Source of the DNA: an uncultured Bacteroidales bacterium
GTDB lineage: Bacteria; Bacteroidota; Bacteroidia; Bacteroidales; Bacteroidaceae
DNA: 33,035 nucleotides
NCBI GenBank assembly: GCA_902773055.1
Contig: CACYCZ010000054.1
Location: 1-33,035, forward strand
Direction: 5' to 3'
The notes below the pieces were generated by a model that saw only the letters and a list, made by a program, of their open reading frames with translations, did no database searches and had not been told where the DNA came from. Each line of letters opens with the position of its first letter. Within the stretch, counting starts at the first letter, position 1. The position numbers and the translations under genes were made by a program. Shown here in pieces: positions 15,508-23,474 of the stretch.

Positions 15508-17892
15508 TTAGAAACGTAGCGTAACGTTGCCCATAACGGTGAAACCAGCCATGGGTATGTAGCCTATCTGATAGTAGCGGTTGCTGTTGGGATGGGTGTC
15601 GCCCACTATGGAAGAGTATACCCATCCGCTGGAAGCATAGTGCTTGTTGAAGATGTTGTTGAAATGAACGCCGAAAAGAATATCTTTTAACCCTCTGTTG
15701 ATATTGAGGTCGTATGCCAGTCGGATATTGCTCAAAGTGTATTCGGGCAGTGAGCGTAAATGGTTTTCTGTGTTGTCCAGATATTGGCGGCTGACATAAT
15801 TGGTATGCCAAACGGCTTCCATTCCCTTGTAATGGAGTTTTATGAAACCGTTAAGTATGGCTGAAGGGGAGAAGGCCAGAGTACTCTTGCTGTAATGGAT
15901 GATTGTTGCAGGCAGGTCGTTCCAGTTATTGTCATATGTCTCAACAGCTTCATCAAAGTCTTTAATCTTGTTTTTGCTGAGTGCGGCATTTCCTTCAATG
16001 GATAGCCATCGGGTGGGGTTGATGCCGGCTGATACCTCAATGCCGCAGCGGTAGGAATCCTTGATATTAGTGGTAAGGTTCTCGCCAATATCGCTCAGCA
16101 GACCGGTTTGCACGAATTGGTTATGGTATTTCATGTAATACAGGTTTACGCTGCCATACCACAGACTGTTGCCGAAGTGATAGCCCAATTCAAAGTCGTG
16201 CAGGCTTTCGGTTGTGGGTGCAGGGTAGTTGCCATTGTCAGTGAAGTTGTTTCTTTCAGGTTCGCGATGGCTGAAAGCATAGGAGGCATAGGCGTTATGC
16301 CCGTTTTGGTGGAAATTCAGTCCTGCTTTGGGGTTGAGGAAATTATATTCCTTGTTGATTTTCAGATAATGTTTGGCAATGAGGTTTGTAACGGGGTCTT
16401 TATAGAATTTGTCGTTGTATCCGTTGGTCATGTATGTAACATAGCGATACTGTAAGTCTCCAAATATATCCCATTGGGAGTTTATGTGGTAGGTGCCTTT
16501 AACATAGGCATTGGCATCATTTTTTGTCGCATCGGAGTCATAATATTTATAGTCACCGTTTGTCAGGTATTGGTTTTTTACGGTTTCATCGCTGGCATAG
16601 GTCATATAGCCGAAATGATTGCCTCTGAAGAGTTGGATGGACATGCCTGAAATGATATCCCAGTTGTCATCAGTATAGTTTATATTCCAGATTAATCCGC
16701 CTGTGCTTTGGTCAAGTCCTTTCTTGCGTATAAAGTTACATTTGGAGATGGTATTACCTTGTGCGTCTGTCATATTATCTAATCCAAAGCTGGACAGTTT
16801 TTTCTTGTAGCGGAAATCCTTATAGTATCCGTATCCGTAGGTGTAGTGCAGTGATGCGCTTGTGGTCCAATGGTCATCAATTTGCCATGATGCGGAAAGA
16901 ATATTGTGGTTCTGCCAGAAATTGTCTGTAGCCTTGTTCCAGAGCGTTCCGTCGGCCTTTTGATAGCGTTGGAGAGAGTAGGTTCCGTCATTATTGGGCA
17001 CAAAGCGTTCATAAAGGCTGTTGAAGCGTCCCATTCCGGCTTTGTACAGGTCTTCATAGGTTCGTATGCCGTCATACACATTCATACTGTAGTCATCATT
17101 GCCTGCAGTGACGCCATTCCATGCCTGACCGGTTTTCTCAAAGTTACCGAAATTCTTATATCTCAGTATAAATGAGTTGTCGCTATTGATATATGTCAGT
17201 CCGCCATAATAGCTTCCGGAGCGTCCTGAAGTGCCGTGTATGTAGCCGTCGGTGTTGGTTTCATGATATGCTCCGTCAAATATGAGGTGGTTCCAAAGCA
17301 TGCCTGTTGAAAACGAGCCTCCTATATTGAAGGTGTTGTAGGAGCCATAACTGCCAGTCAGTTCCAGCGAAGGCTTTCGTGAGGGAAATTTGCTTTGCAG
17401 GGCGATATTGCCTCCGAAGGCTCCGTCGCCATTGGTACTGGTACCAATACCGCGCTGTACTTGTATGCCTTTGAGCAGGGAGGAATAGCTGTTCATGTTT
17501 GCCCAGAAGACACATTGATCTTCAGGTGAGTTAAGGGGGACTCCATCGAGCGTGACGTTTATGCGGGAATCGCCTGCGCCACGGAGTCGCATATAGGTAG
17601 TTCCTGTACCCAATCCATTTTCACTCCAGGCCTGTATGCCGGGAGTCTGTGACAGGAGGAAAGGCAATTCCCTGCCTGTCTTGGAGAAGGATTCCAAGTC
17701 TTTCCTGCCGATATTGGAAACGGCAAAGGGTGCATTGGGCAAAACTTTTACGGATTTGACTACGACTTCACTCAGATTTTCTATTTTCTGTGAGTCTGTT
17801 GCTGTCTGTGCAGAGACAACAAGAAGGTGTGCGACACTGAAAAGTGCCACCATCATGTACTTAGCTTGCATAATATATGTGATTTTATTCAT
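15508..17892 (-). CDS. TonB-dependent outer-membrane receptor under TPP riboswitch control, probable thiamine receptor
   Basis: The 794-residue outer-membrane receptor has a signal peptide near its N-terminus (AKYMMVALFSVAHLLVVSAQ). A TonB-box-like LSEVVVKSVKV follows, then a plug domain (SFSKTGRELPFLLSQTPGI, TYMRLRGAGDSRINVTLDGV, LLKGIQVQRGIGTSTNGDGA) and a beta-barrel ending in phenylalanine (FTVMGNVTLRF). The carboxypeptidase-like domain of SusC proteins is absent, so this is a classic vitamin/metal-type receptor. Three in-frame ATGs are possible: 17892, 17871 and 17856. The first lies inside the riboswitch P1 helix, and the second gives the shorter, more typical signal peptide. Substrate thiamine (or phosphates or a precursor) is inferred from the riboswitch and the downstream PnuC/PnuT gene. 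Confidence 0.93.
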   Translation of the reverse strand: MNKITYIMQAKYMMVALFSVAHLLVVSAQTATDSQKIENLSEVVVKSVKVLPNAPFAVSNIGRKDLESFSKTGRELPFLLSQTPGIQAWSENGLGTGTTYMRLRGAGDSRINVTLDGVPLNSPEDQCVFWANMNSYSSLLKGIQVQRGIGTSTNGDGAFGGNIALQSKFPSRKPSLELTGSYGSYNTFNIGGSFSTGMLWNHLIFDGAYHETNTDGYIHGTSGRSGSYYGGLTYINSDNSFILRYKNFGNFEKTGQAWNGVTAGNDDYSMNVYDGIRTYEDLYKAGMGRFNSLYERFVPNNDGTYSLQRYQKADGTLWNKATDNFWQNHNILSASWQIDDHWTTSASLHYTYGYGYYKDFRYKKKLSSFGLDNMTDAQGNTISKCNFIRKKGLDQSTGGLIWNINYTDDNWDIISGMSIQLFRGNHFGYMTYASDETVKNQYLTNGDYKYYDSDATKNDANAYVKGTYHINSQWDIFGDLQYRYVTYMTNGYNDKFYKDPVTNLIAKHYLKINKEYNFLNPKAGLNFHQNGHNAYASYAFSHREPERNNFTDNGNYPAPTTESLHDFELGYHFGNSLWYGSVNLYYMKYHNQFVQTGLLSDIGENLTTNIKDSYRCGIEVSAGINPTRWLSIEGNAALSKNKIKDFDEAVETYDNNWNDLPATIIHYSKSTLAFSPSAILNGFIKLHYKGMEAVWHTNYVSRQYLDNTENHLRSLPEYTLSNIRLAYDLNINRGLKDILFGVHFNNIFNKHYASSGWVYSSIVGDTHPNSNRYYQIGYIPMAGFTVMGNVTLRF

Positions 17893-17982
17893 AACTCTCT
17901 ACGCCGGCATTACCCGGATCAGATTCAGCAGGGTATGATCTCAGCCACTCAAGAAAAAAGAAGGAGCAGCACCCCTGTTATA
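17887..17982 (-). promoter_or_regulatory. TPP riboswitch (THI element)
   Basis: On the minus strand the conserved elements appear in order: CAGGGGTGC, GGCTGAGA, ACCC, then CTGATCCGGGTAATGCC and GGCGTAGAGA. This is the thiamine pyrophosphate aptamer. P1 can form between AUAAC (17981-17977) and GUUAU ending at 17891, extended by a U-G pair. It lies in the leader of the TonB receptor and should reduce receptor and PnuC synthesis when TPP is abundant. Confidence 0.95.
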
Positions 17983-17991
17983 TTTCAAGTG

Positions 17992-17999
17992 CAAAGTTA
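17992..17999 (-). promoter_or_regulatory. -7 promoter box of the thiamine uptake operon
   Basis: On the minus strand TAACTTTG matches TAnnTTTG. It lies 10 bases upstream of the riboswitch P1, so transcription would begin almost exactly at the aptamer. A TTG about 23 bases further upstream is a loosely spaced -33 candidate. Confidence 0.7.
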
Positions 18000-18141
18000 A
18001 TACAATCATTGTTTATTGTGTTCAACAGGACAGCTGTTTTTCAGAAGTTTTTTCTTTTCAGGTTTTTGTTTGTTCCCTCATATTTTGGGGAAGGATATCC
18101 TGTAGGTTAGATTTTAGGTTGAAAATGAGCCGCTATTATAG

Positions 18142-18170
18142 TTTGAAGCCATGTATTTAACGTAAATTTG
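18142..18170 (+). promoter_or_regulatory. Promoter of the pseudo-protease/MORN-GH25 operon
   Basis: TTTG (18142-18145), 17 bases, then TAAATTTG (18163-18170) match the -33/-7 pattern. Transcription would start near 18176, downstream of the ATG at 18174. This supports translation from ATG 18195. Confidence 0.65.
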
Positions 18171-18194
18171 CAGATGAAACAACGCAACAGGGTA

Positions 18195-19205
18195 ATGAAT
18201 ATACCTTTTTCTTATCATAGATATGCCATTTCGAGTGCAGTGCTATTGGGTTTAGTGTTGCTTTATGGTTTGTTTTTTCCTTACCCTTGGCAGAAATCCA
18301 AATTGTCGGCTACAGCCTGCCTGTTGGAATGTCAATATTGTTTTGCATTGGTTGCTCCGGGCTGCGACACCATTTATTTTTCGGAAGTCAGGGAAGACAG
18401 TATATTGGCGGGACTGACGTGTATGCCTTCTTCTGTGATGCAGACGTCTTACGGGTCAGCGTTCTGGTATGGTCCTGTGCCTTTGCTGCATCTGTGCCGT
18501 GGTCGGTTGCTGACGGCTTCTACGATTGCCGGAGCCGATTCCGTTGTGCCGTCCTTGCAAAGTAGGATATATGGACTGCTTTCTATCCAAGATACATTGA
18601 TGTCAAGACGTGAAAAGGCTGTCACTAAGGAGGAGCAGCTGTTGTCCTATTATATGTCCACCCATGACGTGGCCGACGAGGGATATAACCAGATGGGGGA
18701 ACACTCTGCCCGGTGTAAACAGATGCAGGAAGATATACGGAGAGTACGCACAATTCTGGACCGTCAGCGCCGGACTGGTGATGTAAAAGTTGAATATATG
18801 GCTACATATATTGTGTATACTCCTGTAGATGGAGACTCAAGTGGGATACAGAGTGATACATGCCACCGTATCCGTGTACGTCAGAATGTTGTGCAGCTTC
18901 AGACCTTGTCGGGCAAGATGCCCAAGGGTTGCCATAGTGTGGCTCCGTCATTGATGACGGGTATGACCTTTGCTTCCCAATCCTCCAGGCGGCGTGCCGT
19001 TCTTGCAGCTTATAATTATCCTGTCACCAAGGAAACTTCGCTGACCGAAATGACAACTCGCAGCATCAAGGGCGAAGTGTGGAAGGAAGGCGGAAGCTAT
19101 GCTACTTCTATTCCTTTGCTGGGTCGTGCCGAAGGCAGTCCCTTGTTTGACTCTCGCGGAAGTTTGATAGGAATTGTCTGTAAAAACAAAATAATACCAT
19201 ATTGA
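18195..19205 (+). CDS. Membrane-anchored protein with degenerate trypsin-like C-terminal motif, function unknown
   Basis: I do not recognise this gene with certainty. From ATG 18195 it has 336 residues; an earlier ATG at 18174 lies at the expected transcription start, so the shorter form is preferred. A single N-terminal hydrophobic segment (about residues 10-28, AISSAVLLGLVLLYGLFF) would anchor it, with the bulk in the periplasm. The middle (about 135-205) is charged and probably helical or coiled. The end reads GRAEGSPLFDSRGSLIGIV, which resembles the serine-loop motif GNSGSPLFD of trypsin/Deg-like proteases. The position expected to hold the catalytic serine is a glutamate, suggesting an inactive trypsin-like fold. 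It is co-transcribed with the MORN-GH25 lipoprotein, whose ATG lies three bases after the stop. Confidence 0.6.
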   Translation: MNIPFSYHRYAISSAVLLGLVLLYGLFFPYPWQKSKLSATACLLECQYCFALVAPGCDTIYFSEVREDSILAGLTCMPSSVMQTSYGSAFWYGPVPLLHLCRGRLLTASTIAGADSVVPSLQSRIYGLLSIQDTLMSRREKAVTKEEQLLSYYMSTHDVADEGYNQMGEHSARCKQMQEDIRRVRTILDRQRRTGDVKVEYMATYIVYTPVDGDSSGIQSDTCHRIRVRQNVVQLQTLSGKMPKGCHSVAPSLMTGMTFASQSSRRRAVLAAYNYPVTKETSLTEMTTRSIKGEVWKEGGSYATSIPLLGRAEGSPLFDSRGSLIGIVCKNKIIPY

Positions 19206-19208
19206 ACG

Positions 19209-20555
19209 ATGAACTTCAGGGCTGCCATATGGATGCTTAGTGCGACACTCTTCCTGTGCGGGGCTTGTCGTAAAGGAGATATGACCTTCATGAATGGTGT
19301 ATATACAGGCGATACAGCCGACGGATTACCCCATGGCTATGGCAGTTATCATGGTAAAGATATCAGCTATGAAGGTGAATGGCAGGACGGGCATCCCCAC
19401 GGATTCGGAACATATCGCCATGCCGACAGTTGCTATGCAGGTTGTTTTGAAAAAGGCGAGTGGAGCGGTCCCGGAAGGCTGACGACAGCCAAGACAACCT
19501 ATGAGGGGTTTTGGCATAAGGGACACTTTCAGGGCGAAGGGATATATATAGATTCTCTGGGTGCATCATGGCACGGCAGATGGGAACAGGGGAAACTGTC
19601 ATATGGTACCCGAAGGGATACAGCCGGAATATATACCGGAACCTTCAATGACAGTCTTGCCCCTTCGGGCTACGGACAACTGGTATGTGAGGCCAGACTT
19701 TTTTTCCATGAGGGCTATTGGAACCAGGGTGTTCCTCATGGTTTTGGTTTACAGGCAGAGACAGGAGAGAATCTGCGGATAGGATATTGGAAAAACGGAA
19801 AATATCTGGGAGAGAAGATGACCTATAGTGCATCCAGGGTATATGGTATAGATATTTCCCGCTATCAGCATAAGTCACAATGGGTGAGGCGCGGAAAACG
19901 CCGTATAAGGACCGGAGGCAGTATAGACTGGAATAGGCTCCGCATAACTCATCTCGGTACGACAAACAACCGGAATGCCGTAGGGGAAATAAACTTTCCG
20001 ATATCTTTTTGTTTTATCAAAAGCACCCAGGGGGTCAGGATATACAGCAGCTATTATGCGCAGGATGCCAATTCTGCGCGTCGCCGGGGCATCAAGGTCG
20101 GAGCCTATCACTTCATGTCACCGATGGCCGGCAAGCCCCAGGCTGTATGGTTCCTGAAGAAGACAGCGATACTGAAAGAGGATTTACCCCCTGTCCTGGA
20201 TGTGGAACTTTCTGCTGCCCAGATAGCCAAAATGGGCGGTACGGATGCTTTGTACCGTGAGATGCAGGCATGGCTTACAGAGGTGGAGAAAGCCACCGGG
20301 AAGAAGCCCATACTGTATGTCAGCCAACGTTTTGTAGAAAAATATTTGCGTTATGCACCGTCTAAACTGCTGACCTACAGTGTATGGATAGCCCGATACG
20401 GTGAATACAGGCCCTATGTCAAACTGCTGTTCTGGCAATTGTCGCCATTTGGCAGGGTCGACGGTATCAACGGCTGTGTAGATATTGATGTCTTCAATGG
20501 CAGCCGGGAGCAGTTTGAACAGTATATCAAAAGCGACTATACGACAGAACCTTGA
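19209..20555 (+). CDS. MORN-repeat/GH25 lysozyme-family lipoprotein
   Basis: The 448-residue protein has two parts. A lipoprotein-like signal ends near C20 (LFLCGACRKGD; the box is slightly atypical). Residues about 30-205 are MORN repeats (YEGEWQDGHPHGFGTYRHAD, YEGFWHKGHFQGEGIYID, HEGYWNQGVPHGFG). Residues about 210-440 form a GH25 muramidase domain: YGIDISRYQ, then SIDW, FCFIKSTQG, VGAYHFMSP, the catalytic DVE (D331-E333), ILYVSQRF and FWQLSP with VDIDVFNG. GH25 enzymes cut the MurNAc-GlcNAc bond of peptidoglycan. The MORN region probably mediates protein or lipid contact, and its role here is unknown. It lies three bases after the pseudo-protease gene and ends at a terminator, giving a two-gene operon just upstream of the T9SS operon. 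Confidence 0.9.
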   Translation: MNFRAAIWMLSATLFLCGACRKGDMTFMNGVYTGDTADGLPHGYGSYHGKDISYEGEWQDGHPHGFGTYRHADSCYAGCFEKGEWSGPGRLTTAKTTYEGFWHKGHFQGEGIYIDSLGASWHGRWEQGKLSYGTRRDTAGIYTGTFNDSLAPSGYGQLVCEARLFFHEGYWNQGVPHGFGLQAETGENLRIGYWKNGKYLGEKMTYSASRVYGIDISRYQHKSQWVRRGKRRIRTGGSIDWNRLRITHLGTTNNRNAVGEINFPISFCFIKSTQGVRIYSSYYAQDANSARRRGIKVGAYHFMSPMAGKPQAVWFLKKTAILKEDLPPVLDVELSAAQIAKMGGTDALYREMQAWLTEVEKATGKKPILYVSQRFVEKYLRYAPSKLLTYSVWIARYGEYRPYVKLLFWQLSPFGRVDGINGCVDIDVFNGSREQFEQYIKSDYTTEP

Positions 20556-20574
20556 AAAAGGGAAAGCCTCTTGC

Positions 20575-20612
20575 CCTCCTATGGCAGTTTCCATAGGAGG
20601 TTATCTGTTTTC
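20575..20612 (+). terminator. Intrinsic terminator after the MORN-GH25 gene
   Basis: A perfect 10-bp stem (20575-20584 with 20591-20600) and a 6-base loop are followed by TTATCTGTTTT, 20 bases after the stop. Confidence 0.82.
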
Positions 20613-20674
20613 TGCAGCACTGAACAGATGTTTGGCCAGTGCCAGGAAAAGTATATTTCACCATGATATGTTTT

Positions 20675-20779
20675 ATGTTTCCTGACGGTGAACATACGTT
20701 CACCGATGCGAAACGTACGTTCACTAACGGGAAACATACATTCAGCATCGTGAAACATAGATTTCATCGGGGTGAAGAG
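20675..20779. repeat. Array 2 of dispersed 21-bp palindromic units (5 units)
   Basis: The units lie at 20675-20695, 20696-20716, 20717-20737, 20738-20758 and a degenerate fifth at 20759-20779. A further decayed unit may precede the array at 20654-20674. Unit 2 has perfectly matching ends ACGTT/AACGT, and the other units keep the ends paired or wobble-paired. The core pattern is A(C/T)GTTCA, a variable centre, then (G/T)GAAAC or GAAACGT. The array is homologous to those at 7634 and 32756. Confidence 0.9.
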
Positions 20780-20935
20780 ATGATTATGTCACAGCCTGGC
20801 CAGCTTTTTCTCCCTGGGTATCAGCAACTGCCGGCATGAGACCTAATGGCTGATTGTAATCAGCGGACGCTGCATGTATGCCTCAGGAGTGTCCTTCTGA
20901 ACAGAAGGGGCCTGTCTTCGGGCGGAATCCTGAAA

Positions 20936-20943
20936 TATTTTTG
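20936..20943 (+). promoter_or_regulatory. Possible -7 box upstream of the por operon
   Basis: TATTTTTG matches TAnnTTTG, 84 bases before the porP ATG. No good -33 element is seen, so this is tentative. Confidence 0.35.
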
Positions 20944-21027
20944 ATGATGGCCTCTTTTTCAGTCTGACAGAGGAAAAAGTTCTGTGCAAATACAATAAAA
21001 AGCATAATCTGGAGTTTTATAAAAGAT

Positions 21028-21957
21028 ATGAAGGGCTATATCTTCATTTTGGTTTTATTCTTTTGCTGCCGAAGCGTCATGGTAAGGGGGCAGTATGATG
21101 TGGCTTTTACTCACTTCTGGATGATGGAGCCGCAGTTTAATCCTGCTGCCGTTGGTGTGACCCCCAATTTGCGTGTGATAGGCTGTTACAGCAATCAGAT
21201 GACGGGCTATACCGATAACCCCAAAACGATGTTTGTCGGAGCAGACTTGCCGTTTCACCGCCATCATGCTGCAGGTATTTATTTCCTGAACGACGAACTG
21301 GGTGCCTTTACCCACAAGAGGGTGGCATTGGAGTATGCCATGCGTTTCAAGGCCTTGGGAGGAACACTGTCGTTCGGCTTTCAGGGCGAAATTATAAGCG
21401 AAGCTATCAATGGAGGCAAAATGGATGTGGAGATTACCGGCGATGATGCCATACCGTCAGGAACGGTCAATGGAACCAAACTGGATGGCGCAGCAGGCAT
21501 CTATTATTCACACAAACTTTTCTATGTGGGTGTCTCATCACTTCATCTGACAGCGCCTACCGTAACATTGGGTGATAAGAACCAGATAGACATAAAAAGG
21601 TCATATTATTTGACGGCAGGATACAATATTGTTCTGAAAAATCCGTTATACTCAATACATCCCTGTGCCAGATGGATGTATGACGGCATCAGCGACAGAG
21701 CGGACCTGGCTGTCCGCATGCAGTATACCAATGGTACACAACGCATGTTTGCCGGTGTGGGATACAGTCCGTCCAATTCAGCTTCATTGTTTGTCGGCGG
21801 CATGTGGCACGGGGTGATGCTGAGTTATTCATATGAGGCATATACGGGTGGTATAGGATTGGGCAATGGTGCCCATGAACTGACACTGAGTTATGAAATG
21901 AATATAAACTTAGAAAAGAAAGGCAAGAACAGGCATCAGAGTGTCAGACTTCTGTAA
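21028..21957 (+). CDS. porP: PorP/SprF family type IX secretion outer-membrane protein
   Basis: The 309-residue beta-barrel-like protein has a signal peptide (MKGYIFILVLFFCCRSVMVRG) and the family opening QYDVAFTHFWMMEPQFNPAAVG. This is followed by alternating strands typical of PorP/SprF (AGIYFLNDELGAFTHKRVAL, LSFGFQGEIIS, YLTAGYNIVL, GVMLSYSYEAYTGGIGLGNG). PorP is part of the T9SS and associates with the PorK/PorN ring under the outer membrane. Gene order porP-porK-porL-porM-porN is that of Porphyromonas gingivalis. porK starts 35 bases after the stop. The final tail (NINLEKKGKNRHQSVRLL) is basic. Confidence 0.93.
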   Translation: MKGYIFILVLFFCCRSVMVRGQYDVAFTHFWMMEPQFNPAAVGVTPNLRVIGCYSNQMTGYTDNPKTMFVGADLPFHRHHAAGIYFLNDELGAFTHKRVALEYAMRFKALGGTLSFGFQGEIISEAINGGKMDVEITGDDAIPSGTVNGTKLDGAAGIYYSHKLFYVGVSSLHLTAPTVTLGDKNQIDIKRSYYLTAGYNIVLKNPLYSIHPCARWMYDGISDRADLAVRMQYTNGTQRMFAGVGYSPSNSASLFVGGMWHGVMLSYSYEAYTGGIGLGNGAHELTLSYEMNINLEKKGKNRHQSVRLL

Positions 21958-21992
21958 GTCCTGAATGATTAAGAAAATAATAAATGTGATAT

Positions 21993-23444
21993 ATGAACCG
22001 TAAAGAAGTAAGTAATATTTTGTCTGCAGCAGTATGTGTCATGCTTCTGCTGACTTCCTGTTTTGGTTCAGGCAAGACAGGAGATACACTTTCCGGAGGT
22101 GAAGTTGTGGGTGTTTCCGGTAGGCATTATACAGAGCCGACACCTTACGGGATGATAAATGTGGAGAGAGGATTCCTTAAAGTGGGATTGTCGGAAAACG
22201 ACAGCCTATGGGGAGCGGATATCCCTTCCAAGGAAATCTCTGTCGACGGATTCTGGATGGACCAGAAAGAAGTGACAAACTCTATGTACCGCCAGTTTGT
22301 TTATTGGGTCAGAGATTCCATTATCCGTGAACGCCTGGCCGATCCTAACTATGGTGGGGAAGAAGAGTATAAAATCACCGAGGATGAAGAAGGCAATCCG
22401 CTGGAGAAGCCTTATCTTGACTGGTCCAGGAGACTCCCTACCAAGAATCTTACCGAGGGCGAGGAGGCTGCGTTCAACAGCCTGTATGTCTATCACCCTG
22501 TGACAGGCGAGAGGATGCTTGATGCCAAGCAGCTGAACTACCGCTATGAGACATACGACTACGCCAAGGCTTCTATGCGCAAATACCGCCTGGATCCTGC
22601 AGAGAGGAATTTGAATACAGACAATCCTGCCGACCCCAATGAGGTCATCATGATATCTAAGGATACGGCATATTTTGACGAAGACGGCAATATCGTCAGA
22701 CAGACTATAACGCGTCCGCTTTCAAGCTACTATGATTTCGTCAATACCTATATAGTGAATATTTATCCCGACACGACATGCTGGATAAATGATTTCCCCA
22801 ATGCTAACAATGAGAAATACATGAGGTACTATTTTACCAGTGCCGACTATAATGACTATCCCGTCGTGGGTGTTACCTGGGAACAGGCCAATGCATTCTG
22901 CAACTGGCGTACAGACTACCTCCTGAGAGGACTTAGAGGTCAGGCACGTCAAATGCAGCGCTATCGTCTGCCAACCGAAGTGGAATGGGAGTTCGCCGCC
23001 CGAGGCAAGAAAGGCAACCCCTTCCCATGGGAAGATTTTGCCATGAAGAACAAAAAAGGATGCTATTATGCCAACTTCAAACCAGACAAAGGCGATTATA
23101 CCGACGATGGTAATCTGATAACATCCAAGGTGGGCATATATGGTGCCAATTCCAACGGATTGTTTGACATGGCCGGTAATGTAGCGGAATGGACAAGTAC
23201 GGTATATACCCAGGCCGGTGTGAAAAGCATGAGCGACTTGAATCCCGAACTGTCCTACAGGGCAGCTATAGAGGATCCATATCGGTTGAAGCGCAAAGTT
23301 GTCAAAGGAGGGTCATGGAAAGACCCTCAGTCGCTGATACGCTCTGCCTGGAGAACCTATGAGTACCAAAATCAGCCCCGCAGTTATATAGGCTTCCGCT
23401 GCGTGCGTTCACAGGCAACATCACAGAGTAAGACAAATAAATAA
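21993..23444 (+). CDS. porK: T9SS outer-membrane lipoprotein PorK/GldK
   Basis: The 483-residue protein has a lipoprotein signal with acceptor cysteine at about C23 (LLLTSCFGSGK). It adopts the formylglycine-generating-enzyme/sulfatase-modifying fold, visible as MINVERGFLKVG, VDGFWMDQKEVTNSMYRQFV, PVVGVTWEQANAFCNWR, RLPTEVEWEFAARG, NSNGLFDMAGNVAEWT, VVKGGSWKDP and YIGFRCVR. PorK/GldK uses this fold structurally rather than as an enzyme. With PorN it builds the large periplasmic ring attached to the outer membrane. A central insertion of about 170 residues (roughly 110-280) between the two halves of the domain is characteristic of GldK. The spacing to porL is 30 bases with no terminator. Confidence 0.96.
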   Translation: MNRKEVSNILSAAVCVMLLLTSCFGSGKTGDTLSGGEVVGVSGRHYTEPTPYGMINVERGFLKVGLSENDSLWGADIPSKEISVDGFWMDQKEVTNSMYRQFVYWVRDSIIRERLADPNYGGEEEYKITEDEEGNPLEKPYLDWSRRLPTKNLTEGEEAAFNSLYVYHPVTGERMLDAKQLNYRYETYDYAKASMRKYRLDPAERNLNTDNPADPNEVIMISKDTAYFDEDGNIVRQTITRPLSSYYDFVNTYIVNIYPDTTCWINDFPNANNEKYMRYYFTSADYNDYPVVGVTWEQANAFCNWRTDYLLRGLRGQARQMQRYRLPTEVEWEFAARGKKGNPFPWEDFAMKNKKGCYYANFKPDKGDYTDDGNLITSKVGIYGANSNGLFDMAGNVAEWTSTVYTQAGVKSMSDLNPELSYRAAIEDPYRLKRKVVKGGSWKDPQSLIRSAWRTYEYQNQPRSYIGFRCVRSQATSQSKTNK

Positions 23445-23474
23445 ATTCAGGAATAAATAAAGAAAATAAAAAAT

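Larger units (their letters stand above)
20556..21027. other. Intergenic region between MORN-GH25 and porP
   Basis: These 472 bases contain the terminator, the second 21-bp array (20675-20779) and a cluster of short hairpins at 20850-20908 (for example CTGAT/ATCAG, CAGCG/CGCTG, CCTTCT/AGAAGG). A possible -7 box, TATTTTTG, lies at 20936-20943 about 85 bases before porP. No credible gene is present. Confidence 0.75.

Noticed and set aside
15506-15811. A 102-codon N-terminal extension of the PnuC gene
   Set aside because: It overlaps the TonB receptor gene in another frame and lacks PnuC homology. The ATG at 15505 fits the family.
20850-20908. A structured small RNA from a cluster of short hairpins
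   Set aside because: The hairpins have 5-6 bp stems, with no clear promoter and terminator pair around them. This is too weak to call an RNA gene.
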